This document shows positions 9,548 to 17,870 of a stretch of DNA of 64,000 nt, piece after piece (positions within the stretch are counted from its first letter, which is position 1; each line of letters begins with the position of its first letter). The stretch is from Desulfopila inferna (GTDB lineage Bacteria > Desulfobacterota > Desulfobulbia > Desulfobulbales > Desulfocapsaceae), in assembly GCF_016919005.1 (NCBI RefSeq), contig NZ_JAFFQE010000002.1, positions 248,001 to 312,000 on the forward strand, written 5' to 3'. Under the pieces are notes generated by a model. That model made no database searches. It saw only the letters and a list, made by a program, of their open reading frames with translations, and was not told where the DNA came from. A program made the translations under genes and the position numbers.

Positions 9548-10126
9548 CTAGATTTTGACGCTTCGCCAGGCGCAGTCCCAGCAGTCTTCGAAATACATTG
9601 GCAATGGTTTTTCCAGAACACCATCGATTCTCAGATACATCATCCGAATAGGGCCGCCGAAAAGTGCGACCATGGCAACATCGGGTTCCATATTTCTGAT
9701 GACTCCGGCATGCTGTCCTTTCACCACCATGTCTTTCATCTTGAGAAAAGGAAGCGAGGTAAACACCGACTTTTCAACAGGCATTACCTCCCGGTGCTTT
9801 GTATAGAACAGGTACTGCATAGATTCAGGGGCTCTCTCCGTCGTCTCGAACAAATGACGAACGATTGCCTTGCAGCGATCATAGACGTTGTCATATTTTC
9901 TTTCTATCTCACAGAGGTGCTCATACAGGCAATTCTCAATATTACTGAACAGGGAAATGGCTATCGCCTCCTTATTGGTGAAATAGTTATAGAGAGTGCC
10001 GACACTCATTTTCGAAGCAGACTGAATATCACTGACCGAGGTATTAAAATAACCTCTCTCGGTGAACAGCTTCAAAGCTTGCAGGAGAATTCTTTCCTGG
10101 CGCTTCTGTTTTTTTTCATCTCTCAT
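9548..10126 (-). CDS. TetR family transcriptional regulator
   Basis: The 192-residue protein has the TetR DNA-binding helix-turn-helix at residues 10-55 (LFTERGYFNTSVSDI, then MSVGTLYNYFTNKE) and a variable ligand-binding C-terminal part. A perfect palindrome lies 14 bases before its start codon and may be its own operator. It is convergent with the radical SAM gene, so it probably does not act in that transcription unit. The target is unknown. Confidence 0.88.
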   Translation of the reverse strand: MRDEKKQKRQERILLQALKLFTERGYFNTSVSDIQSASKMSVGTLYNYFTNKEAIAISLFSNIENCLYEHLCEIERKYDNVYDRCKAIVRHLFETTERAPESMQYLFYTKHREVMPVEKSVFTSLPFLKMKDMVVKGQHAGVIRNMEPDVAMVALFGGPIRMMYLRIDGVLEKPLPMYFEDCWDCAWRSVKI

Positions 10127-10140
10127 TGTTCAGGACTTTT

Positions 10141-10152
10141 CTAAAATTTTAG
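10141..10152. promoter_or_regulatory. Candidate TetR operator
   Basis: CTAAAATTTTAG is a perfect 12-base palindrome just upstream of the tetR-type gene. Autoregulation through such a site is common in the family. The binding is inferred. Confidence 0.4.
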
Positions 10153-10198
10153 GACTCTCGGCGGGGTTAACCGGCCATTATCTCCCTTAGATCCTTAA

Positions 10199-10228
10199 AA
10201 AATGCTGCTGCAGAAAAGCAGCATTTCT
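10199..10228 (-). terminator. Intrinsic terminator on the minus strand
   Basis: On the minus strand AAATGCTGCT and AGCAGCATTT form a 10-bp stem with a 7-base loop, followed by a run of T. It lies about 170 bases beyond the 57-residue small gene and would end its transcript before tetR. Confidence 0.65.
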
Positions 10229-10294
10229 CATATATTTTTAGGCAAAGCTAAAACACAGGATAAAATCTGTCAACAACATAACCACATTGTGGCA

Positions 10295-10344
10295 GAATCC
10301 GTACTATGCCATCCAATGGCATACCCCATATGCTCACCGGATTC
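10295..10344 (-). other. Nested inverted repeats in the 3' region of the small gene
   Basis: GAATCCG at 10295-10301 pairs with CGGATTC at 10338-10344. Within them TATGCCAT (10305-10312) pairs with ATGGCATA (10316-10323). The arrangement could be a structured 3' untranslated RNA or a small non-coding RNA between the small gene and its terminator. Confidence 0.4.
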
Positions 10345-10370
10345 GTATATTATTATTTATTGATATACTC

Positions 10371-10394
10371 CTAGAAAGTCATCGAAGTGGCCAT
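10371..10394. repeat. Dispersed intergenic repeat, short inverse copy
   Basis: CTAGAAAGTCATCGAAGTGGCC matches the reverse complement of the repeat core seen at 8168-8189 (GTAAAAAGTCATCAAAGTGCC) at most positions. It abuts the end of the 57-residue small gene. Confidence 0.4.
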
Positions 10395-10396
10395 CT

Positions 10397-10570
10397 TTAT
10401 TCATTATATGAATCAAGTTCCCTAAGAAGGTCTGCGAGATGATTCTCAGTACTCATTAATAGAAGCTTTGCACTGTATTGGTCCGGATTCTTCTCGTAAT
10501 TCTTACGGGAATCTGCCAAAATCTCCTCTGTTTTTGCTATCTGCTCTTTAATGACGTCTATTTCTCTCAT
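10397..10570 (-). CDS. Small helical protein, paralogue of 19658-19837
   Basis: The 57-residue product is clearly related to the 59-residue product of 19658-19837. Both share KEQIAKTE near residues 8-15, NYEKNP near 24-29, and the identical block QYSAKLLLMSTENHLADLLR at 31-50. They differ at the first few and last few residues. The composition suggests two amphipathic helices and no membrane segment. AAGGAAAAGAGGA precedes the ATG. A 12-base motif identical to one upstream of the paralogue lies about 90 bases upstream. I do not recognise the family. Conservation at two loci, with many third-position changes, argues that it is a real gene. Confidence 0.8.
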   Translation of the reverse strand: MREIDVIKEQIAKTEEILADSRKNYEKNPDQYSAKLLLMSTENHLADLLRELDSYNE

Positions 10571-10660
10571 TCCTCTTTTCCTTTAAGATTAATCTCTTAC
10601 TTTGTTTTTGGTTTTCTTCTCCAGCTCGGTTGGGCTGGGAGTATTCTAAATTGCCCTCAG

Positions 10661-10672
10661 CTGAACGTCTAC
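10661..10672 (-). promoter_or_regulatory. Motif shared upstream of both small-protein genes
   Basis: CTGAACGTCTAC is identical at 10661-10672 and 19911-19922. It lies 91-102 and 74-85 bases before the two related start codons, and similarity continues a few bases further (GAAA). It may be a common promoter or operator element, or residual homology from the duplication. Confidence 0.45.
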
Positions 10673-10971
10673 TAGAAAAGAAAACACCAAAGACCGGAAA
10701 GGATAAATAAGCAAAGTGAGCATAGCCGCTCAGTCCCTGTGAAACGGGTGATATGCATTTCAAAAATCACCGTTATATTGTAAAACTATCAAGATTCAGA
10801 AACTGTCCCTCGCCTCAAGCGGGGCGTAAGTAATCTGCATGCACCTTAAGAAGGCTATATTAAGATTAACTTCTAACCCAGCTGAGCTGGATAAGAACCT
10901 TTAGACAGATTGTTATCTTGCAAAAAAAACAAGGACACAATCTGTAAGATACTAATAACAGGAAAAAGACA

Positions 10972-11646
10972 ATGGCTGATATGAATAAACTTCTAGGCCA
11001 GCTGCTGGGCGGCGGTGCGGCCAGCGGATTTGCCGGGGGACTGGCCGGCGGGCTCGCCAGTAGTCTGCTGAGCGGTAAAAAAGGACGGAAGATGGGATTC
11101 AAAGCGCTTAAGCTCGGCGGTGTCGCCGCAGTGGGAGCAATGGCCTACACCGCTTACCAGCGCTATTCTGAAAAGAGCGGTGGCGCACCGACGCAGGCTG
11201 CGCCGACTGAGTTCACTCCTGCACCACCCGGCTCTGCCTTTATGCCCAGAGAAAATGATCATGCTGCCAATGAAGCCCTTGGACTCATCCTGGTACGGGC
11301 CATGATCGCCGTAGCTCGCGCCGACGGCCGACTCGATGCCGAGGAGAGTCAGGCTATATTCCAGAAGATCCAGTCATTAGGCCTGGACAGTGAAAGTCAG
11401 GCTCTTCTGGTGGAAGAGATGGGCCATCCGGTCGATATGGATGCCATCGTCAACAGCGCCACCACACCTGAGATAGCAGCGGAAATCTATACGGCCTCCT
11501 TACTGGCGGTGGAAGTCGATTCGGCCGCGGAAAAAGCCTATCTCGCCATGCTGGCGGCACGGCTGCGACTGCCGCCGGAGCTGGTTGCTGAGATTGAGCA
11601 GCAGGTCACCTCTCAGAAAGAGCTTGCTCAAGAAAACTCCGAATGA
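10972..11646 (+). CDS. DUF533/TerB-like membrane-associated protein
   Basis: The 224-residue protein starts with a glycine-rich segment (GGGAASGFAGGLAGGLASSLL) and a hydrophobic stretch near residues 45-62. A proline/alanine linker and a TerB-like helical domain from about residue 105 follow (MIAVARADGRLDAEES). This layout matches the DUF533 (YebE-like) family of inner-membrane-associated proteins of unknown role. GGAAAAAGA precedes the ATG. It is monocistronic, with a strong hairpin behind it. Confidence 0.85.
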   Translation: MADMNKLLGQLLGGGAASGFAGGLAGGLASSLLSGKKGRKMGFKALKLGGVAAVGAMAYTAYQRYSEKSGGAPTQAAPTEFTPAPPGSAFMPRENDHAANEALGLILVRAMIAVARADGRLDAEESQAIFQKIQSLGLDSESQALLVEEMGHPVDMDAIVNSATTPEIAAEIYTASLLAVEVDSAAEKAYLAMLAARLRLPPELVAEIEQQVTSQKELAQENSE

Positions 11647-11672
11647 GCGAAAACTCTCAAAATTGACAGGAA

Positions 11673-11707
11673 CAGCGGCCTCTAATCCACCGGATTAGAG
11701 GCCGCTG
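11673..11707. terminator. Bidirectional hairpin between convergent genes
   Basis: CAGCGGCCTCTAATCC at 11673-11688 pairs with GGATTAGAGGCCGCTG at 11692-11707, giving a 16-bp perfect stem around a 3-base loop. It sits between the DUF533 gene and the convergent AOR gene. No long T-run follows on either strand, but the stem is exceptionally stable. Confidence 0.65.
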
Positions 11708-11822
11708 AACCATATATCAAATCTGAGCCGGTATATCTCCTGCTGATATACTGAAGATGGCACATTAGAGATAATTTCTAAATTTGTTGCTTTTCAGGAG
11801 CAAGCCCTAATCCAGCGGCGCA

Positions 11823-13550
11823 TTAAAAGTCCCAGAAGCTATCGATTTCCTCGCCTGGGTAATCCCAGACAACATTATGAGGCGGCAATTTTTCAATACT
11901 GAAAAACTCCGGCAGACGATCATCTTCCTTGCCGAACCCGGCTTTCTCGTTAAACGATTTTTCTGTTTTGAGAATATGTTTGCCCAGATTACTTACGTCA
12001 TCACCATTCAGGCTGATGCCGAAACGGGCATTGATAAGATCAATGAGCGCAGGAAGGCAGGTTTCGTCATCTAAAGCGGCAAAGGCGATAAACAGGCACA
12101 TGCCGGTGGAGTCGATGGCGGCTGTGGCGATCTGCAGGTTTCGGGAGAGTTCCACCTGCCCCTCTTTGGACAACGGATCAACCGAGCCGCCGACATTGAG
12201 AATATTGGTGGCGATGGAATATCCCATGGTGTGGTCCGCTCCCATGGTGGAGGTGGCATAGGTTATGCCTATACCTTTAATGGCGCGCGGATCGTAAGCC
12301 GGGATTGCCTGATTCTTAACTACAGGAACCCTGGTGACACCATAAGATCGGCCCACCAGCCCGGCGCCGCCGCCGATAATACGGCCAAGCCCTGTCCCTA
12401 GAGCCACTTCTTCACGGAGAATGCGGCACATTTCCTCGCCGTCGCCAAAGGCCAGAACACCCGCCTCCATGGCAACTCCCATGGCAACCGAGGTTTCTAT
12501 GGAATCGAGTCCGAGGTCGTCCATGATGCTGTCTGCTTCGGCAATTTTATCGAGGTCATCCACACAGCAGTCCGCTCCCATTGCCCAAATCGACTCATAT
12601 TCGAATCCTGAAGTCTTATATTCCCGGGCAGCATCGTTGTAAATCTGTGAACACTGAATAACACAGCCGGGATGGCAGCCATGTTTGGCTTTGCCGCCGC
12701 GCTCCTTGATGAGATCATACATGGTCTCACCGGAAATTTTCTCATGGCCTTCAAACTGGCCAAGAGTAAAGTTTCTTGTCGGCAGGCCGCCGGATTCGTT
12801 AATGATGTTGACCAGTACATTGGTGCCGTACTGCCCCAGTCCCTGGCTGATGGGATGACTGGTCAACGCTGTGGCAAAGGCTTTGTTCGCCGCCTTGAAT
12901 GCATCGGGATCAGCTATTTCCACCTTTCCGTCCCGAGGATCTATGATGATACATTTAACTCTTTTTGCCCCCATCACCGCACCCAGCCCGCCGCGCCCGG
13001 CCGAACGCATTTTTCCATCCGGGTCTTTGACGGAGATGTTGGCTGCTGCCATTTTCATCTCCCCTGCTGGACCAATAGATATGATGCCCCTTTTGCCTTC
13101 ATACCGGTGCCCGAGTGTTTCGACAACGGCAAAGTTGCCTTTGCCGACAAGTTCAGTCTCTTTTTCAATGGTAATCGCATCAGGAGAGAGCAGTATGGTG
13201 TACCACTGATCGCCCTGGGCCTGACCTTCGATTATCAGCGCCTTACAGCCGCAGCGGGCCAGAAGCTGAGCCGCTGTACCGCCGGCGTTGGCTTCCTTGA
13301 TAGTGCCGGTAAGAGGACTTTTGGCGCCGACCGAGATGCGGCCCGAGTTCGCGGCCGGCGTTCCTGAAAGCAGACCCGGGGCAAAGACGAGCTTATTATT
13401 AGGTCCGAGAGCGTGGCACAGCGGTTCTACTTCAGCAGCGACTATAGTGGAGGTAAGTCCCCTGCCTCCATGGGCAGCCCACTCTCCCGGGACTTCTTCA
13501 ATACGTGTTGTCAGATCACTCATGTTGATGCGAAAAATTTTATCTGCCAT
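11823..13550 (-). CDS. aor: Tungsten-type aldehyde ferredoxin oxidoreductase
   Basis: The 575-residue protein belongs to the AOR family, which oxidises aldehydes to acids with ferredoxin as acceptor, using a tungsten- or molybdenum-pterin and one [4Fe-4S] cluster. The pterin-binding N-terminal domain shows GGRGLTS and GPAGEMKMAAAN. Cluster cysteines are in GCHPGCVIQC (about residues 288-297), and a C-terminal cysteine in GMCLF completes the set. It lies 164 bases downstream of an iron alcohol dehydrogenase on the same strand, so alcohol to aldehyde to acid is a sensible route. GGAGAGG precedes the start. Substrate range cannot be read from sequence. Confidence 0.92.
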   Translation of the reverse strand: MADKIFRINMSDLTTRIEEVPGEWAAHGGRGLTSTIVAAEVEPLCHALGPNNKLVFAPGLLSGTPAANSGRISVGAKSPLTGTIKEANAGGTAAQLLARCGCKALIIEGQAQGDQWYTILLSPDAITIEKETELVGKGNFAVVETLGHRYEGKRGIISIGPAGEMKMAAANISVKDPDGKMRSAGRGGLGAVMGAKRVKCIIIDPRDGKVEIADPDAFKAANKAFATALTSHPISQGLGQYGTNVLVNIINESGGLPTRNFTLGQFEGHEKISGETMYDLIKERGGKAKHGCHPGCVIQCSQIYNDAAREYKTSGFEYESIWAMGADCCVDDLDKIAEADSIMDDLGLDSIETSVAMGVAMEAGVLAFGDGEEMCRILREEVALGTGLGRIIGGGAGLVGRSYGVTRVPVVKNQAIPAYDPRAIKGIGITYATSTMGADHTMGYSIATNILNVGGSVDPLSKEGQVELSRNLQIATAAIDSTGMCLFIAFAALDDETCLPALIDLINARFGISLNGDDVSNLGKHILKTEKSFNEKAGFGKEDDRLPEFFSIEKLPPHNVVWDYPGEEIDSFWDF

Positions 13551-13714
13551 GTTCCTCTCCTGTAAACTCCTGTAGATGTCTCGTGTGACGGTATGGTTTT
13601 TCTCCCGGAGCAGCCACGAGCATGATCAGTAGGGACCGCAAAGGGTACAGGAGAGACTCCCGCGCCCCCTTGCAGTCTTCTGTTTCATGCGTCGAACCAA
13701 TTCGTCTGCTGTAA

Positions 13715-14896
13715 TTATAGAGCAGCGGTATATATGGCTTCGACATCCATATCCTTGGGAAGTCTCGGGTTGGTAAGGCCGCAGGCGTCTTTTTGGGCGT
13801 TGGCCCTCATAGTGGGGATATCTTCGGCTCTGACTTCCTTGCCGTAACGTTTGCCCAGTTCCACGAGCCCTGAAGGAATACCGATATCTGCGGAAAGTTT
13901 TTTGATCGCATCGATGGCAAGTTCCGCCGCGGAGCGAGGGGAAAGTCCGGATGTAACTTCTCCCAGGAGCTCAGCTATTTTGACAAACCGTTCTATCTTG
14001 CCGATAAGATTAAAGGCGCTCACGTGAGGCAACAGGATAGCATTGCATTCGCCATGGGGCAGGTCATAAAAACCACCGAGCTGATGCGCCATGGCATGAA
14101 CGTGACCGAGACTGGCATTGTTGAAAGCCATTCCGGCGAGATACTGGGCATAGCACATTCCTTCGCGTGCATCGATATCGCTGCCATTGGCCACCGCAGG
14201 TCGCAGGTGTCTGGCGATAAGCTCGATTGCTTTTTCCGCGGCGGAGTCCGTCAGCGGCGTGGCAGCTGTGGAAACATAGGCCTCCACGGCATGGGTCAGG
14301 GCATCCATACCGGTGGCAGCAGTCAAAGCGGGCGGCATCCCCATCATCAGCATTGGATCATCAAGAGCAACACCGGGAGTGACCCGCCAGTCGACTATAG
14401 CCATTTTCACTTTCCGGCTGGTGTCGGTAATGATGCAGAACCGGGTCATTTCCGAAGCGGTTCCGGCGGTGGTGTTCACTGCAACATAGGGAGGCATCGG
14501 TTTACTGGATTTATCGACTCCCTCAAAATCGTGTATTGCACCTCCATTGGCAATCACCAGTCCTACGCCCTTGCCGCAGTCATGAGCGCTGCCGCCGCCA
14601 AGGGTGATCAGGCTGTCGCATTTTTCTTTTTTATAGACTTCGACACCATCGTGTACGTTTTTATCGGTGGGGTTGGGAATGGTTTCGTCGAAAACGATAT
14701 ATTCCATTTCCGCTTTATCGAGTAGATCGGTGATCTGTTTGGCTATGCCGGCGGCAGTAATGCCCTTATCGGTGACAATGAGAGGTTTGCTGCCTCCAAG
14801 CGCCCTGAGCTTACCGGGTATTTCCTTTGCCGCACCTATGCCGATCAGTGTTACACTGGGAATGAAATAACCAAATACTTCTTCTCGTATTGCCAT
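13715..14896 (-). CDS. Iron-containing alcohol dehydrogenase, copy 1
   Basis: The 393-residue protein shows the family III fold: the nucleotide block GGGSAHDCGKG, metal-site region DALTHAVEAYVS, and HVHAMAHQLGGFYDLPHGECNAILLP with the iron-binding histidines. It should interconvert alcohols and aldehydes with NAD(H). I chose the ATG at 14896 (MAIREEVFGYF), with AAGGA 10 bases upstream. The open frame runs 30 codons further but has no start context. A sigma-54 promoter stands about 90 bases upstream, so expression probably depends on an enhancer-binding activator. AOR follows. Confidence 0.93.
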   Translation of the reverse strand: MAIREEVFGYFIPSVTLIGIGAAKEIPGKLRALGGSKPLIVTDKGITAAGIAKQITDLLDKAEMEYIVFDETIPNPTDKNVHDGVEVYKKEKCDSLITLGGGSAHDCGKGVGLVIANGGAIHDFEGVDKSSKPMPPYVAVNTTAGTASEMTRFCIITDTSRKVKMAIVDWRVTPGVALDDPMLMMGMPPALTAATGMDALTHAVEAYVSTAATPLTDSAAEKAIELIARHLRPAVANGSDIDAREGMCYAQYLAGMAFNNASLGHVHAMAHQLGGFYDLPHGECNAILLPHVSAFNLIGKIERFVKIAELLGEVTSGLSPRSAAELAIDAIKKLSADIGIPSGLVELGKRYGKEVRAEDIPTMRANAQKDACGLTNPRLPKDMDVEAIYTAAL

Positions 14897-14981
14897 GATA
14901 GCACCATCCTTGTCTTGAGTTGATTGATGAAAAAAATGATTGTGTCGACTTGGATATCCAGAGTCTGCGCATATACTACCT

Positions 14982-14997
14982 AGCAATCATTATGCCA
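14982..14997 (-). promoter_or_regulatory. Sigma-54 (-24/-12) promoter of the ADH-AOR unit
   Basis: On the minus strand the sequence reads TGGCATAATGATTGCT, matching TGGCAC-N5-TTGC with the correct spacing between the GG and GC elements. Transcription would start near 14971, about 75 bases before the ADH start codon. An NtrC-type activator is encoded just upstream at 15342-16676. Confidence 0.8.
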
Positions 14998-15147
14998 CTA
15001 AAACATATTCTATTATTCCTATATCTTATGGTGTTACAATGAGAAATACGCGAAAAGAAAGAGGTCATCCGAGGGCTGCATTTCATGTCGAGAGGCATGT
15101 TTTTGGAGAAACAAAAGCCCGGCAAGGCCGTAAAATAGCCCATTGCC

Positions 15148-15199
15148 TGAATATGGGTCAGTTTGATCCTTGAATTATACCGAATGAGTCAAAATGACC
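15148..15199. promoter_or_regulatory. Two candidate enhancer sites for the sigma-54 activator
   Basis: GGGTCA-GTT-TGATCC near 15149-15163 and GAGTCA-AAA-TGACCA near 15184-15198 are both GGGTCA-N3-TGAYYC-type palindromes. They lie about 150-200 bases upstream of the sigma-54 promoter, the usual position for such activators. Similar sites occur upstream of the second ADH. The rest of 14998-15341 has a short open frame from 15039 (44 residues) without a convincing start context, and a copy of the dispersed repeat at 15261-15280. Confidence 0.45.
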
Positions 15200-15341
15200 A
15201 GGAGCAAAAAGAGGTTTCGCCAAGTGTTCGCCATGGCGAGATTCGGACGCAGAATGATCTGGTAAAAAGTCATTGAAGTTTTAGACAAGGATGCCATCAT
15301 GGTCGGTGCAAATTGCAGATGATCCGGATCAAAGATGATTT

Positions 15342-16676
15342 TTACATCAAATAGCTCGACAGCTTTCTATAAAGGGTCTTCCTGCCTATACCCAGAGCTT
15401 CTGCGGTTTTCCGGCGGTTTCCGGAGTAAAAGTCAAGTACCTTGAGAACATGTTTTTTCTCTGCATCTTCCAGGGAAAAACTGTCTTCGTTGTCCTCCGT
15501 GCCCGCGGCGATCTCTTTGGGCATGCAGCGCTCGGTAATGATGTTGTTTTCCGAAAGAATTATAGAGCGCTCAATAACATTGCGCAATTCACGGACATTG
15601 CCTGGCCAGGAGTAGCGCATCATACAGTCCATGGCATCCTTGACTATTCTGCAGGTCGGCTTGTCCGGATGGAGAGTGGTTAGAAAATAATCAACCAGCA
15701 GAGGCAGATCCTCCCTGCGCTCATGGATGGGCGGCATCTGTATGTGAAAGGCGTTAATGCGGTGAAACAGGGCCTCGTTGAATTGTCCCCGGGAAACTTC
15801 GTCGGCTAGATTTTTGTTGGTGGCGAAAAGAAAACGGATGTTGACGCAACGCTCCTCTTTTTCACCCACCCTGCGATAGGTTTGTGTCTCCAGTGCCCGC
15901 AGCAAGGAGGCCTGAACATCAATGGGCAAATCCCCGATTTCATCAAGAAACAGAGTGGAGTTGTGAGCAAAGGCGAGCAACCCTTCCCGGTTTTCCGTAC
16001 CGCCGGTAAACGAGCCTTTTACGTGACCGAACAACTCACTGCGGGCAAGCTCTTTCTGCAGAGTGGCGCAGTTTTTGATTATCATCGGTTTATCCGAACA
16101 GGATGAGCGCTCGTGGATCAGCCTGGCAACCACATCCTTGCCCGAGCCCGATTCCCCGGTAATGAGCACGGGGATCTTTTCCGGAGCCACTTTGTCGATG
16201 AGAAACTTAATGTCACGGACTGCCCGGGAATTGCCGATAAACTTAACTTCTTTCTCCGATGTGGTGCGATGCCGAAGGATAGCATTTTCGCGCTGGAGCT
16301 GGACACGCTGGTGCGCCTTTTCCACCATGAGGTCGAGCCGGTCAAGATTGAACGGTTTTCGGATGAAATCATAGGCTCCCAGCTTCATGGCCTCGACAGC
16401 GGTATCGATATCGCCGTGCCCGGTAATCATGATTATCTCGACATGAGGCACCGCCTCCTTGACCCGGATCAGCAGGTCAAGATCGCTGACGTCGGGGAGC
16501 AAAAGATCCATGACGATAACATCGAACCAGTTGCTCCGGATCATCGCCATGGCTTCTTCGCCTGTGGCCGCCGCCATGACTTCCCGATTTTCATTGCCAA
16601 GCTCTTTGGTCAAGAGCCTGCGGATGGTTTCCTCGTCATCAATGACCAGAACCGGATATGCAGTGTTTTTATTCAT
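15342..16676 (-). CDS. NtrC-family sigma-54-dependent response regulator
   Basis: The 444-residue protein has a receiver domain with phospho-acceptor Asp57 (VIVMDLLLPD). A sigma-54 AAA+ domain follows (Walker A GESGSGKD, Walker B TLFLDEIGD), then a Fis-type helix-turn-helix at the C-terminus (NRRKTAEALGIGRKTLYRKL). The sigma-54-contact loop reads GSFTGG where the family has GAFTGA, an unusual double change. Its ATG directly follows the kinase stop codon, so the two are coupled. The likely target is the sigma-54 promoter of the neighbouring ADH-AOR unit. Confidence 0.93.
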   Translation of the reverse strand: MNKNTAYPVLVIDDEETIRRLLTKELGNENREVMAAATGEEAMAMIRSNWFDVIVMDLLLPDVSDLDLLIRVKEAVPHVEIIMITGHGDIDTAVEAMKLGAYDFIRKPFNLDRLDLMVEKAHQRVQLQRENAILRHRTTSEKEVKFIGNSRAVRDIKFLIDKVAPEKIPVLITGESGSGKDVVARLIHERSSCSDKPMIIKNCATLQKELARSELFGHVKGSFTGGTENREGLLAFAHNSTLFLDEIGDLPIDVQASLLRALETQTYRRVGEKEERCVNIRFLFATNKNLADEVSRGQFNEALFHRINAFHIQMPPIHERREDLPLLVDYFLTTLHPDKPTCRIVKDAMDCMMRYSWPGNVRELRNVIERSIILSENNIITERCMPKEIAAGTEDNEDSFSLEDAEKKHVLKVLDFYSGNRRKTAEALGIGRKTLYRKLSSYLM

Positions 16677-17870
16677 TTATTCTATCCCCGGCAACATGAC
16701 GCGGAAAGTTGAACCCAGACCTTCGTCGCTTGTTACTGCGATGCTCCCTCCATGATTATTTACGATAGTGAAGCAGGTTGAAAGACCAATGCCGATACTG
16801 CCTTTACCCGCCGGCTTGGTGGTGAAAAACGGTTCGAAGAGTTTATCCTGCAGTTCCAGAGGAATACCGCATCCCGAGTCCTCGACGATGATGGTAACGC
16901 CTTTTTCTTCATTGGTAGTTGTTTGTATTTTTATCTCGCCATCCTCTCCGGTGGCATCAAAGGCATTGGTGATAAGATTGATGATAACCTGCTTGAGTTG
17001 CGGCTCGTCCCCCATGATGAGAGGCAGCGTTTCTCCGAGCTCGGGTTTGATGGCGATATTATGGTGCTCTTTAAAGTGATGCTTCAAGATAAAGAGCGTG
17101 TCCCGCACACAGCTGTTTATATTGACGGGAATCAGGCTTGAAGCCACAGGTCTGCTGAAGGTGAGCAGTGTCTGCACGATATCGCGGCAGCGTATGCATT
17201 CATTGATTATGGTCTGGGTGTATTCTTCAAAATCCTCGACAACATGCGGGTCGACCTTGTTGCGAATCAGACCGATGCGCCGTTGCAGGCCTTCTGCAAA
17301 CCCGCTTATTCCGGCAAGCGGGTTATTGATTTCGTGTGCTACTCCTGCCGCCAGGACACCAATGGTGGCCATTTTCTCAGCCTGATAGAATTGCGCCTGA
17401 AACTCTTTTTCCAAGGTAACATCGCGCATGGAGAGGAGAATCTGGCGTTTGCCGATGACACCTGACTCAAGCGGAGAGGCAATGACCCGAAAATGTTTGT
17501 ATTTGCCTTCAACCTTGTTGATACAGAGCTCTTTGACGATATCATCGTTCTGCAAAGATCTCTTGACCGGGCAATGTTCACAGATGTCCTCCTTACCGCA
17601 AAGGGTCTCATGGAAGTACTGGCTCAGGGGATCCACACCGGGAAACCATTTGTGAAAGACATGATTGACACGCTCTATTTTTGAATCATCCGAGAGCACC
17701 GCCATTAAATCGGTGATGCCGTCCAGGACGGCCTGAACCTTTTTTCTCTTTTTATCAAGTTCCAGGTTGGAGGCTTTCAGCTGTTTTATTTTCTGCTGCA
17801 GTTCCTGATAAAAACCAAGCTTGGTGTGTTCAATACCGACCAGGTCTTCAAGTGTTGTTACCGGTTTCAT
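16677..17870 (-). CDS. Sensor histidine kinase paired with the NtrC-type regulator
   Basis: The 397-residue soluble kinase starts with a short coiled coil. A PAS-like domain follows with cysteines in CGKEDICEHCPVK, then a dimerisation domain with the H-box VAHEINNPLAG and an ATPase domain with N, G1 and G2 boxes (NLITNAFDAT, DSGCGIP, GKGSIGIGLS). No membrane helix is seen, so it should sense a cytoplasmic signal, perhaps redox state or an aldehyde through the PAS cysteines. The start is the ATG at 17870, which shares one base with the ADH stop (TGATG) and has GGGAGG upstream. GTG at 17876 is possible but less likely. Confidence 0.92.
   Translation of the reverse strand: MKPVTTLEDLVGIEHTKLGFYQELQQKIKQLKASNLELDKKRKKVQAVLDGITDLMAVLSDDSKIERVNHVFHKWFPGVDPLSQYFHETLCGKEDICEHCPVKRSLQNDDIVKELCINKVEGKYKHFRVIASPLESGVIGKRQILLSMRDVTLEKEFQAQFYQAEKMATIGVLAAGVAHEINNPLAGISGFAEGLQRRIGLIRNKVDPHVVEDFEEYTQTIINECIRCRDIVQTLLTFSRPVASSLIPVNINSCVRDTLFILKHHFKEHHNIAIKPELGETLPLIMGDEPQLKQVIINLITNAFDATGEDGEIKIQTTTNEEKGVTIIVEDSGCGIPLELQDKLFEPFFTTKPAGKGSIGIGLSTCFTIVNNHGGSIAVTSDEGLGSTFRVMLPGIE

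Noticed and set aside
15039-15173. Open frame of 44 residues upstream of the response regulator, basic at the N-terminus.
   Set aside because: There is no ribosome-binding site or homologue in the window, and the region carries the candidate enhancer palindromes and a repeat. I treat it as non-coding.
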